A DNA stretch of 64,000 bases, taken from positions 1 to 64,000 of the forward strand of contig JADKAQ010000030.1 of assembly GCA_016719105.1 (NCBI GenBank), read 5' to 3'. Under the pieces are notes generated by a model. It saw only the letters and a program-made list of their open reading frames with translations, was not told the origin of the DNA and did not search any database. The translations under genes and the position numbers were made by a program. Positions 36,983 through 45,189 of the stretch are shown here, piece after piece (positions within the stretch are counted from its first letter, which is position 1; every line of letters starts with the position of its first letter). The DNA comes from Gemmatimonadota bacterium (GTDB lineage: Bacteria > Gemmatimonadota > Gemmatimonadetes > Gemmatimonadales > Gemmatimonadaceae).

Positions 36983-38323
36983 ATGACCAGCACCACCAAC
37001 GGGTTGTCGGCGCGCTTGCGCGCCGCGGTCGGCGCACGCGACGGCGAAGGGGCGGTCCTCCTCTGGTCCACCGCCTACTACTTCCTCGTCCTCTGCGCCT
37101 ACTACGTCATCCGCCCCATCCGCGACGACATCGGCGCGGCCAGCGGTGCCGAGAACCTGGCGTGGCTCTTCACCGGGACGCTGGCCGGGATGCTGCTCGC
37201 GCATCCGCTGTACACGACCGTGGTGGCCAAGGTCACGCGACGGCGCTTCGTCTCGTGGGCGTATCGCTTCTTCGCCCTCAACCTGGTGGCGTTCTACCTC
37301 TACTTCCGCAGCGCCGACCCGGCGCAGGCCATCTGGGCCGGGCGCATCTTCTTCATCTGGACGTCCGTCTTCAACCTCTTCGTCGTCTCGGTCTTCTGGT
37401 CGCTCACGACCGACCTCTTTCGCCCGGGACAGGGAAAGCGCCTCTTCGGCTTCGTCGCCGTCGGCGGCACGTTAGGCGCGATGCTCGGCGCCACCATCAC
37501 CTCGTCGCTCGTCGGCGTCGTGGGGGGCGTCGGGTTGATGCTCGTCTCGGCCGTGATCCTCGAGCTGGCGGTACAGGCCGCGCTGGTGATCGACAAGCAC
37601 GAAGGGGCGATGCGCAGCGCGGCGCTGGCCGAAGGGGAGCGGGCCTCCGACGCGACGCGTGATACGTCGAAGGAGGTGATCGGTGGCGGGATCCTCGACG
37701 GGATCAAGCACACCTTCTCGTCGCCGTATCTCTTCGGCATCGCCACGCTGATCCTCTTCTACACCATCTCGTCGACCTTCCTGTACTTCCAGCAGGCCGA
37801 CATCGTGGCGGCCGCGTTCGGTGACAATCGCGACGAGCGCACGCGCGTCTTCGCCAACATGGACCTGATCACCAACGGCCTCACGCTCATCGCCCAGCTC
37901 TTCCTCACCGGTCGCGTGATGAAGTGGCTCGGCGTCGGCGCGGCCTTGGCCTTCCTCCCCGTGCTCACGATGCTCGGCTTCGGCATCCTGGGGATCGCGC
38001 CGGTGCTCTCGGTGCTGATCGTCTTCCAGGTGGCGCGCCGCGCCGGGAACTTCGCCATTCAACGCCCCGGTCGCGAGGCGCTGTTCACCGTCCTGCCGCG
38101 CACCGACAAGTACAAGGCGAAGAACTTCAGCGACACCTTCGTCTATCGTTTGGGCGATCAGGTAGGGGCGTGGTCGTACACCGGGATGGCAGTCTTCGGG
38201 CTGGGTGCCTCGGGGCTCGCCTTCACGATGGTGCCGTTTGCCGCGCTCTGGTTGCTGCTGACGGTGTGGCTGGGACGCAGTTACGCCAAGCTGGAGCGCG
38301 CCGGGAGTGGCGCGGCGAAGTAG
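36983..38323 (+). CDS. ATP/ADP-carrier-like (Tlc-like/MFS) membrane protein
   Basis: 446 residues with 11 or 12 hydrophobic segments. The N-terminal block AYYFLVLCAYYVIRPIRDDI and the middle FFIWTSVFNLFVVSVFWSL, then TDLFRPGQGKRLFGFVAVGG, match the nucleotide-transporter-like MFS proteins related to bacterial Tlc carriers. Free-living bacteria carry such proteins with no proven substrate, so nucleotide exchange should not be assumed. Spacing allows co-transcription with the aldo/keto reductase. It is convergent with the acyl-CoA dehydrogenase, with 18 bases between the stops. Confidence 0.75.
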   Translation: MTSTTNGLSARLRAAVGARDGEGAVLLWSTAYYFLVLCAYYVIRPIRDDIGAASGAENLAWLFTGTLAGMLLAHPLYTTVVAKVTRRRFVSWAYRFFALNLVAFYLYFRSADPAQAIWAGRIFFIWTSVFNLFVVSVFWSLTTDLFRPGQGKRLFGFVAVGGTLGAMLGATITSSLVGVVGGVGLMLVSAVILELAVQAALVIDKHEGAMRSAALAEGERASDATRDTSKEVIGGGILDGIKHTFSSPYLFGIATLILFYTISSTFLYFQQADIVAAAFGDNRDERTRVFANMDLITNGLTLIAQLFLTGRVMKWLGVGAALAFLPVLTMLGFGILGIAPVLSVLIVFQVARRAGNFAIQRPGREALFTVLPRTDKYKAKNFSDTFVYRLGDQVGAWSYTGMAVFGLGASGLAFTMVPFAALWLLLTVWLGRSYAKLERAGSGAAK

Positions 38324-38341
38324 GAGTCGGCGCGCGGCTCG

Positions 38342-40156
38342 CTAGAACCAGGCGTCCTGCATGTCGAACGGGGTGGTGTCGCCGCGCTCGAGCAGCGTGG
38401 CCAACTGCTCGGTGCGCGGCAGCTCCCAGCCGAACCAGTAGCGCGCCGCCTGCAGCTTGCCGCGATAGAACGCGTCCTCGGGTGCCGAACGCGCGGACGA
38501 CAGGGCGCGCGAAGCGACGGTGGCCTGGCGCAGCCAGAGCCACCCGATGACGGTGCGACTGACGAGGTCGAGGTAGGCGCTGGCGTTGGCGAGCGCGAGC
38601 GACGGGTCGGTCGTCGCGCCCGAGAGCAGCAGCGTCTGTGTCACGCGCTCGAGCCGAGTGATGGCCTGGCCGAACTGGTCGCCGAGTGTGGCGAGCGGTT
38701 CGAGTTGTCCGGCGTCGCGAGCCGCCAGGCGCATGCGCGCGACGAGGGCGCGGAACCCGGCACCGTCGTCCTGCCGCACCTTTCGCCCGAGCAGGTCGAG
38801 CGCCTGCACGCCGTTGGTCCCCTCGTGGATCGGGTTCAGGCGGTTGTCACGGTAGAATTGCTCGATGGGATACTCGCGGGCGAAACCGTAGCCGCCTAAC
38901 GTCTGCATGGCGAGCGAGATCGACTCCTGCCCGGCCTCGCCTGGCCACGCCTTGGCGATGGGGGTCAGGACCTCGAGCAGGGCGGAGGCGTCGCGCCGTG
39001 ACGACTCGTCGGGGGCGGTGCGCTCCTCGTCGACGAGCCGCGCGCACTGCAGCACGAGCGCGAGTGCCCCCTCCGACGTCGCCTTCTGCGCGAGCAGCAT
39101 GCGGCGCACGTCCGGGTGCTCGATGATCGTCACCGGCGGGCGGGACGGGTCCTTCTCACCCGCGAGGCGCCCCTGCCGGCGGGTGCGCGCGTAGTCGAGC
39201 GCGTGCTGATAGGCGGCCGCGGCCATCGCCGCCCCCGCGCGCCCCACGCCGATGCGCGCCTCGTTCATCATCTGGAACATGCACGCGAGCCCACGATGCG
39301 GCTCACCCACCAACTCGCCGACACATGGCTCCTGCTCACCGAAGTTGAGGATCGTGCTCGTGGTGCCGCGCCATCCCATCTTGTGAATGAGGCCGCCGAG
39401 CCGCACGCCGTTGGGGACGAGCGCGCCGCCATCGTCGCGCCGATAGCGTGGCACCAGCATGAGCGAGATGCCGCGCACACCCGGGGGCGCCCCCTCGATG
39501 CGGGCGAGCACCATGTGCACGATGTTCTCCGACATCTCGTGCTCGCCGCCGGAGATCCACATCTTCGTCCCGCTGATGAGGTAGGTGCCGGGGGGATGGC
39601 CGTCCCCGGCTGGGACGGCGCGGGTGCGAAGGTCGGCGAGCGACGAGCCGGCATCGGGTTCGGTGAGCGCCATCGTCCCGAAGTAGCGCCCCGTCAGGAG
39701 CAAATCGAGGTAGCGCGCACGCTGGTCCGGCGTGCCGAACGTCGCGACGAGGTTGGCGACGCCGGTGGTGAGGAGCGCGTACGACGCGGTCGCGACGTTG
39801 GCGGCGTCGAACCAGAGGAGCGCGGCCGAGGCGACGACGCGCGGGAGCTGCATCCCCCCTGACGCTTCATCGTGCGTCGCCGCGATGAACCCCGCCTCGG
39901 CCATCGCCCGCAGCGCTGCGTGCGCGGCGTCTGGAGTGACCACGCGGCCGTCGTGCACGAACGGCTCGTGCTCGTCGCTCTCGCGGTGGTGCGGTTGGAA
40001 GTGTGACTCGGCGAGGGCGCGCGCGGTGGTCAGGACCGCATCGAACGTCTCCCGCGAATGGTCGGCGTAGCGCGCGCGCGCCGTCAGCGTCTCGACGTCC
40101 AGGACTTCGTACAGTTGGAACTCGAGGTCGCGCGGATTGAGACGGGAGATCGACAT
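38342..40156 (-). CDS. Acyl-CoA dehydrogenase (AcdB/FadE-like, about 600 residues)
   Basis: 604 residues from ATG 40156. Family blocks are in order: MSISRLNPRDLEFQLYEVLD, FGTMALTEPDAGSSLADL (FAD/substrate), MWISGGEHEM, MNEARIGVGRAGAAM, LGGYGFAREYPIEQFYRDNR and PIHEGTNGVQALDLLGRK. This is the longer acyl-CoA dehydrogenase subfamily with an extra C-terminal region. It catalyses FAD-dependent alpha,beta-oxidation of acyl-CoA in the cytosol, passing electrons to ETF. No other beta-oxidation gene is adjacent. A longer reading to 40432 is arginine-rich and unlikely. Confidence 0.92.
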   Translation of the reverse strand: MSISRLNPRDLEFQLYEVLDVETLTARARYADHSRETFDAVLTTARALAESHFQPHHRESDEHEPFVHDGRVVTPDAAHAALRAMAEAGFIAATHDEASGGMQLPRVVASAALLWFDAANVATASYALLTTGVANLVATFGTPDQRARYLDLLLTGRYFGTMALTEPDAGSSLADLRTRAVPAGDGHPPGTYLISGTKMWISGGEHEMSENIVHMVLARIEGAPPGVRGISLMLVPRYRRDDGGALVPNGVRLGGLIHKMGWRGTTSTILNFGEQEPCVGELVGEPHRGLACMFQMMNEARIGVGRAGAAMAAAAYQHALDYARTRRQGRLAGEKDPSRPPVTIIEHPDVRRMLLAQKATSEGALALVLQCARLVDEERTAPDESSRRDASALLEVLTPIAKAWPGEAGQESISLAMQTLGGYGFAREYPIEQFYRDNRLNPIHEGTNGVQALDLLGRKVRQDDGAGFRALVARMRLAARDAGQLEPLATLGDQFGQAITRLERVTQTLLLSGATTDPSLALANASAYLDLVSRTVIGWLWLRQATVASRALSSARSAPEDAFYRGKLQAARYWFGWELPRTEQLATLLERGDTTPFDMQDAWF

Positions 40157-40329
40157 GCGGAGTACAGGGGAAGGGGGGGCACGAGCGCGAGTGCGCGCGC
40201 GGGGCAAACGTACGCGCCCGGCCCCGGTTCTCAAGCACGACCCCGGGCGCGCGACGCCGAGCGTCGTGCGGAGTGACGGCCTGGGAGGTGACGGCTCGCG
40301 CCGGGCGCGTGCGAGGGGTAGCATCCGGC

Positions 40330-40731
40330 ATGGCATACCTCGACCTCGTGACCCTCGTCGTGCGGGACTACGACCCGGCCATCGCCTTCTTCGTCGACGT
40401 CCTCCACTTCGATCTCGTCGAGGATGTGCCATCGCTGACGAACGATGGGCGTCCCAAACGCTGGGTCGTGGTGCGCCCCCCGGGTGGGGTCACGGGGCTC
40501 CTGCTGGCCCGCGCCGATGGTGAGGCGCAGTCGGCGGCGGTCGGGGCGCAGTTCGCGGGTCGCGTCGGGCTCTTCCTGCGCGTGGACGACTTCGACGAGG
40601 CGTACGCCCGCATGCAGGGAGCGGGGGTGACGTTCGTGTCGCCCCCGCGCCGCGAGGTCTATGGGATGGTCGCGGTCTTTCGGGACTGCGAGGGGAACGC
40701 GTGGGACCTGCTCGGGCCGCGCGCCGTGTGA
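40330..40731 (+). CDS. VOC (glyoxalase-like) family protein
   Basis: 133 residues from ATG 40330. Pattern VTLVVRDYDPAIAFFVDVLHFDLVED at the start and VAVFRDCEGNAWDLLGP at the end is the single-domain VOC fold, close to uncharacterised glyoxalase/bleomycin-resistance proteins. The expected metal-ligand Glu in the last strand is replaced by Asp/Trp text, so the site may differ. It is divergent from the acyl-CoA dehydrogenase; the 173-base gap likely holds both promoters. Confidence 0.82.
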   Translation: MAYLDLVTLVVRDYDPAIAFFVDVLHFDLVEDVPSLTNDGRPKRWVVVRPPGGVTGLLLARADGEAQSAAVGAQFAGRVGLFLRVDDFDEAYARMQGAGVTFVSPPRREVYGMVAVFRDCEGNAWDLLGPRAV

Positions 40732-41425
40732 CGCGTGCCTGTGCGCGCCCGTGCGCGTGTCAGCGCGCGCGTGCGTATGCGTGCGACGTGGATCGCGTCG
40801 CGCGGGCCTAACGCGGCGTCGTGCCGGACAACGCGGTGCCAGCACACTCCCACGATCCCCCCGGATCGCCGTTGTACTGACACCTCGTTGCCCAGCGGTG
40901 TTCGTCCGCGCCACGAGGAAGTGCAATCGAGGGGCCCACGCGCGACCGTCAGGCAAGTCCAGTCACGACAGCGACTTCTGGCTCCGGAGTGCCTGACGGG
41001 GGCGACGCGTGCCGATGCAGGGCATTGCAACGCTGTATCGCCATGATGCAGAGAGGTCGCTGAGGTGGCAGCGCTCGCAGCGGTCCCCGGCGACGTGGCT
41101 GTCGTCGGCGCACGTCGGGACGAGGCGAATCGTTGCAGCTGACAGGCCCGCCATGCGAATGCTGCAATGCACTCCCGTGATCTGCGACACTTGCAGCTGC
41201 GCTCCGCCGGTACATAGTTCCCCGGCGACTCGTCCCGTGCTGATCGGAACGACGCGCCCTGCCCCTGCCATGCTGGAGACCGACTCGGCGACGGTGACCG
41301 AGCCCTCCCCCCGATCCGGCGCATGGGTGTTGACCTGTTGGGCGGTCATGGTGCCCTCGCCCGCGCGGACGCAGTCCCCGCGCCGCACCGCTGATCCGCG
41401 ACACCAAACGAGAGAGCCGACCCTC
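40732..41425. other. 694-base gap without a credible gene; alternating purine-pyrimidine tract
   Basis: I see no supported coding here; overlapping frames are arginine- and cysteine-rich and show no domain. The left edge holds a perfect 23-base alternating purine-pyrimidine run at 40763-40785, a sequence type that can adopt left-handed DNA under supercoiling. The rest is less GC-rich than nearby genes, which would suit a long leader or promoter region for the HAF-repeat lipoprotein. No specific promoter can be defended. Confidence 0.5.
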
Positions 41426-42859
41426 ATGCTCCGAAGAAACAGCGCGAGTGCACTCAGCCTGGTGGCGCTTGCTGCCATGGTGGCCGCGTGCGCCGATCCG
41501 ACCATGCCGTCTCCGGTTCGTTTGTCACCCGACGAGCTGGACCAGCCCTCGGCGGCGGTGCAGGCGGCTGCGACGGTGGCGATGGGCCCGTACACCGTCA
41601 CCATCACCGATCTAGGCGTTCCGACCGGGGGGACCTACTCCTCCGCCTACGCGATCAACAACCTCGGGCAGGTTGCCGGGATGTCGTCCAACGCGGCGGG
41701 GGCACTGGCTCCCCTGCTGTGGACCGGCGGCAGCTTCGTCACGATCCCCAACTTCGACCCGTCCGGACTGCTGATCCCGGTCCGGATCAACGATGGCGGG
41801 GACATGATCCTCAACGAGTCCATCGGCGGGACGTCGATCAACTACGCCATCTGGCGCCAGCCTAACGGGACATTCAACCGACTCCCGCCGTTTCCCGGCG
41901 GCGACGTGCTGCGCGTCTATGCGCGTGGCATGAACGCCGGTGGCTCGATCGCTGGCATGGTGCGTGAGCCCAACCTCGCGATGACGACGCACGGCGTTCT
42001 CTGGCAGAATGGTGCCTTCGTGCAGGACCTCGGGGCGATGGCCGGTTTCCAGTCGACCAATCCGCAGGACATCAACGACCTCGGGCAGGTCGTCGGGATT
42101 TCGACCAGCACCACCAACTTCAATTCGACCGCCTTCTCCTGGCAGAACGGGAGCTTCACCAACCTCGGCGCGCTGGTGGCCGGAGCCGCGTCCAGCGCGA
42201 CCGCGGTCAACAACACCGGCACGGTCGTCGGGACGAGCAACGGTGGCTTCCCCGTACGCTGGGTCAACGGGGCGATCCAATCCCTCCCCGTTCCGGCCGG
42301 CGTGATCCAGCCGCAGCCAGTGGACGTGAACGATGCGGGCGACATCATCGGTTGGGGGACGTCGAGCGCGGCGGGAGTGCTCTACGCCTCGGCGTTCTGG
42401 CGCAACGGGGTGGGCTACCTCCTGCCGGCATGGCCGGGCGCTACGCAGACCATGGCGCGCAGCATCAACAACAACGGCGAGATCGTCGGCGAGGGGCCGC
42501 TCGTTCCCGGTGGGCCAATGCACGCCCTGCTGTGGAAGGTCACGACCGGGAGCCCGCCGCCCCCGCCGCCCGTCGGGAACACCGCACCTAACGCGACGCT
42601 CGTCGCCACGACCTCGACGCGGATCAGGGCCGGGGGCAAGGTGACCATGCGCGGCAGCTTCACCGATCCCGACAACGGCCCGTGGAGCTACCAGTTCGTC
42701 TGGGGGAACGGCACCTCGTCCGGGACCAGGACGACGGCCGGGAGCGTGACACTGAGCCACAAGTACGCGGCGCGCGGATCCTACGGCGTGAAGTTCATCG
42801 TCACCGACGCCAAGGGCGCGGCCGACACGTCGTCGGTGGTCACGGTGACGGTGCGTTAG
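41426..42859 (+). CDS. HAF-repeat lipoprotein with C-terminal PKD domain
   Basis: 477 residues from ATG 41426. Lipoprotein signal with lipobox MVAAC (Cys22) is followed by about six or seven HAF-type beta-propeller repeats of the form A(Y)xINNLGQVxG...L(W)...G (for example YAINNLGQVAGMSS, DINDLGQVVGIST, SINNNGEIVGEG), a proline linker (GSPPPPPPVG), and a PKD-like domain ending VSVVTVTVR-style text. Such proteins are surface-attached and probably bind polymers or proteins; no enzyme site is visible. A strong hairpin follows the stop. Confidence 0.75.
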   Translation: MLRRNSASALSLVALAAMVAACADPTMPSPVRLSPDELDQPSAAVQAAATVAMGPYTVTITDLGVPTGGTYSSAYAINNLGQVAGMSSNAAGALAPLLWTGGSFVTIPNFDPSGLLIPVRINDGGDMILNESIGGTSINYAIWRQPNGTFNRLPPFPGGDVLRVYARGMNAGGSIAGMVREPNLAMTTHGVLWQNGAFVQDLGAMAGFQSTNPQDINDLGQVVGISTSTTNFNSTAFSWQNGSFTNLGALVAGAASSATAVNNTGTVVGTSNGGFPVRWVNGAIQSLPVPAGVIQPQPVDVNDAGDIIGWGTSSAAGVLYASAFWRNGVGYLLPAWPGATQTMARSINNNGEIVGEGPLVPGGPMHALLWKVTTGSPPPPPPVGNTAPNATLVATTSTRIRAGGKVTMRGSFTDPDNGPWSYQFVWGNGTSSGTRTTAGSVTLSHKYAARGSYGVKFIVTDAKGAADTSSVVTVTVR

Positions 42860-42890
42860 GCGACCGTCGCGTCACCGTCGAACGTTGGTA

Positions 42891-42925
42891 CAACGAGGGG
42901 CGGCTCCCAGGGCCGCCCCTCGTTG
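42891..42925 (+). terminator. Perfect 14-bp hairpin after the HAF-repeat gene
   Basis: The arm 42891-42904 (CAACGAGGGGCGGC) pairs perfectly with 42912-42925 around the 7-base loop TCCCAGG. It lies 31 bases after the stop at 42859 and 60 bases before the next gene. There is no U-tract, but the stem is very stable. It is most likely the transcription end of the lipoprotein gene, or an attenuator for the oxidoreductase gene that follows. Confidence 0.75.
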
Positions 42926-42985
42926 GCGCTCGGCCTCGCGCGCAACCCTCGCTACGCGGCCTCGAGCGATGCAAGTTTCCTCGCT

Positions 42986-44194
42986 GTGACCACTCCCCTG
43001 CCTTCACCCGCTGCGCCGGGTGCCCCGCGCACCGCCGGCACGTCCGGCGCGGCCGTCGTCATCATCGGCGGCGGCATCGTCGGCGCCTCCATCGCCTATC
43101 ACCTCGCGGTACGCGGCTGCCGCGACATCCTCATCCTCGAGCGCTGGGAGTCACCCGCGACGGGGAGCACCGGCCGATCAGCCGGGGGGGTACGGCACCA
43201 GTTCAACACCGAGGTGAACATCCGGCTGTCGCAGTACGGCATCGAGCGGCTGCGGCACTTCACGGAGGAAATCGGCGGCTTTGCCCAGCTCCGGCAGGTC
43301 GGCTACCTCTTCCTCATCACGGATGGCGATACCTGGGGACGCTACCAGCAGCAGGTGCAACTCCAGCGACGGCTCGGCGTCCCCACGGAGCTGCTGACGG
43401 CGGCTGAAGCCGAGCGCCTCGTCCCCGGGACGGTAGTGGACGACGTCGTCGGCGCCACGTTCTGCCCGCGGGACGGCTACTGCGATCCGTACGGGATCGC
43501 GATGGGGTACCTCACGCGCGCACGCGAGCTGGGCGCGCGGGTCCGCTGTTCCTTGCCCGTCACCGCATTGCACGTCACGGCCGGGCGCGTGACCGCGGTC
43601 GAGGCAGGAGGCGAGACGATCGGTTGCGACGTGATGGTCAACGCCGCGGGCGCCTGGGCCGGCCAGGTAGGCGCCCTCGCCGGCCTGTCGATCCCGGTGC
43701 AGCCGTATCGTCGCACCATCTACATGACCGAGCCGTTTGCCGGACTCCCCGACGACATCCCCTTCTCGTTCGACGTGGCGAGCGGCTTCTACATGCGCAA
43801 GGAAGGGCGCGGGCTGATCTTCGGGCTCACCAACCCTAACGAGCCGTCGAGCGAACGGCTCGACGTGGACTGGGAGTGGTTCGAGACGGTGCTCCACCAC
43901 GGCGTGCGGCGCTTTCCGCAGCTGCAGGACGCACAGCTGTCGCAGAAGAAGTGCTGGTCCGGGCTGTACGAAGTCACCCCAGATCACATGCCGGTGCTGG
44001 GCCGGCACCCCGACCTCCTCAACTACATCGATGCCAGCGGCTTCAGCGGGCACGGGGTGATGCACTCTCCGGCCACCGGCCTGCTGATGGCCGAGGAGAT
44101 CCTCGATGGACGGGCGCACACGATCGACATCGACGAGCTGCGCATCTCGCGCTTCACACGGCGGTCCGTCGCAATCGAGACCAACATCTTCTAG
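42986..44194 (+). CDS. FAD-dependent oxidoreductase (DAO / sarcosine oxidase beta-like)
   Basis: 402 residues from GTG 42986. FAD-binding VIIGGGIVGASIAYHLAVRG at residues about 23-42, then STGRSAGGVRHQFNT, a mid-protein NAAGAWAG, and C-terminal YEVTPDHMPVLGRHP and ASGFSGHGVMHSPATG. The domain (DAO) oxidises amines or N-methyl amino acids to imines. No partner subunits of heterotetrameric sarcosine oxidase are present, so this is probably a monomeric amine or amino-acid oxidase or dehydrogenase. The start is chosen because it lies just before the FAD domain; no clear ribosome site is seen. Confidence 0.85.
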   Translation: MTTPLPSPAAPGAPRTAGTSGAAVVIIGGGIVGASIAYHLAVRGCRDILILERWESPATGSTGRSAGGVRHQFNTEVNIRLSQYGIERLRHFTEEIGGFAQLRQVGYLFLITDGDTWGRYQQQVQLQRRLGVPTELLTAAEAERLVPGTVVDDVVGATFCPRDGYCDPYGIAMGYLTRARELGARVRCSLPVTALHVTAGRVTAVEAGGETIGCDVMVNAAGAWAGQVGALAGLSIPVQPYRRTIYMTEPFAGLPDDIPFSFDVASGFYMRKEGRGLIFGLTNPNEPSSERLDVDWEWFETVLHHGVRRFPQLQDAQLSQKKCWSGLYEVTPDHMPVLGRHPDLLNYIDASGFSGHGVMHSPATGLLMAEEILDGRAHTIDIDELRISRFTRRSVAIETNIF

Positions 44195-44209
44195 CGCGTC
44201 GCCCGCTAG
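44191..44209. terminator. Short hairpin holding both convergent stop codons
   Basis: CTAGCG (44191-44196), loop CGTCGCC, CGCTAG (44204-44209). The plus-strand stop TAG is 44192-44194 and the minus-strand stop reads from 44206-44208, so both stops lie in the stem. Six base pairs is modest; the role as a shared terminator is inferred from its position. Confidence 0.4.
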
Positions 44210-45090
44210 CGCCCCGCGACGAGCGTCACCGCGAGGCACCCGGCCACGATGAGGACGACCCCGGCCAGGCGTGGACCCGACATCCGCTCGCGCAGCAGCG
44301 CCCATCCCATCCACACCCCGACCGCGATGCTCACCTGGCGCATCCCCAGCACGTAGCTGGTGACGCCGGTGCGCAACGCGAGCAGGATGAGCAGGTACGA
44401 CGCCGTGTTCATCGCCCCGATGCCGACGATGCTCGGCGCGTGTGCGCGCCACGCCTGTCGAGTCGCGCCAGATGCAACCCGCGTGGCCAGCCACACACCG
44501 TAGCCGAGCGCCACGAGGACGGTGTAGAGGTACATGTAGGCGAACGGCGCCATGACGGCCACTGCGCGCTTGTCCCAGACGGTGTAACCGGCGGCGACGA
44601 AGCCCGCCGCGATCGAGTACAGCGTGGCCCGCCCGCGCAGCGACGTCGCGAGCCCGCGAACGGCGGAGCGCGACCACTCGGGGAGGTTGAGGACGAGAAT
44701 CCCGCAGACGATCGCCAGGAGTCCCGCGACGCCCAGCGGGGCGACCCGTTCGCCTAACGCGAACCACCCCGCCACCGGGAGGAAGGCAAGGATCGCCCCG
44801 CGCGAGATGGGATAGACCACCGACAGCTCACCGTGGCGATAGGCGCGCGCGAGGAACAGGTAGTTCAGCCCGACACCGGTGGCCGCGACGGCGGTGAACC
44901 AGGCGACCGTCGCCGCCTCGGGAAGGTCGGCGGCAAAGCCCCAGACGAAGACCGGGGCGAAGAGGACGACCTCGACGATCTTGCTGAGCGCCACGACCTC
45001 CTGCGTCCCGCCGGCGCGCTTGAGCAGGAGGTTCCACGAGGCGTGCAGGAGCGCCGAGAGAAGGACGAGGGCAATCGCGCTCAGCGGCAT
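44206..45090 (-). CDS. EamA/DMT family transporter
   Basis: 294 residues from ATG 45090 with ten hydrophobic segments in two EamA halves: LVLLSALLHASWNLLLKRAG at the start, RGAILAFLPVAGWFALGERV closing half one, and TGVTSYVLGMRQVSIAVGVW with LLRERMSGPRLAGVVLIVAG in half two. These transporters exchange or export metabolites such as amino acids; the substrate is unknown. It is divergent from the debranching-like glycosidase, with 99 bases between the starts. Confidence 0.88.
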   Translation of the reverse strand: MPLSAIALVLLSALLHASWNLLLKRAGGTQEVVALSKIVEVVLFAPVFVWGFAADLPEAATVAWFTAVAATGVGLNYLFLARAYRHGELSVVYPISRGAILAFLPVAGWFALGERVAPLGVAGLLAIVCGILVLNLPEWSRSAVRGLATSLRGRATLYSIAAGFVAAGYTVWDKRAVAVMAPFAYMYLYTVLVALGYGVWLATRVASGATRQAWRAHAPSIVGIGAMNTASYLLILLALRTGVTSYVLGMRQVSIAVGVWMGWALLRERMSGPRLAGVVLIVAGCLAVTLVAGR

Positions 45091-45189
45091 GGTGGGGGAA
45101 TCTCGCCCGCCCGGCGCTTCCTCGACAGCCTCGCCGCGCACGCCCACATTCCAGCCGGTCACCCCCACTCGATCCCGACGATCCCGACG

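Noticed and set aside
41009..41425. N-terminal extension of the HAF-repeat protein
   Set aside because: The added text lacks domain character and would bury the lipoprotein signal that begins at 41426.
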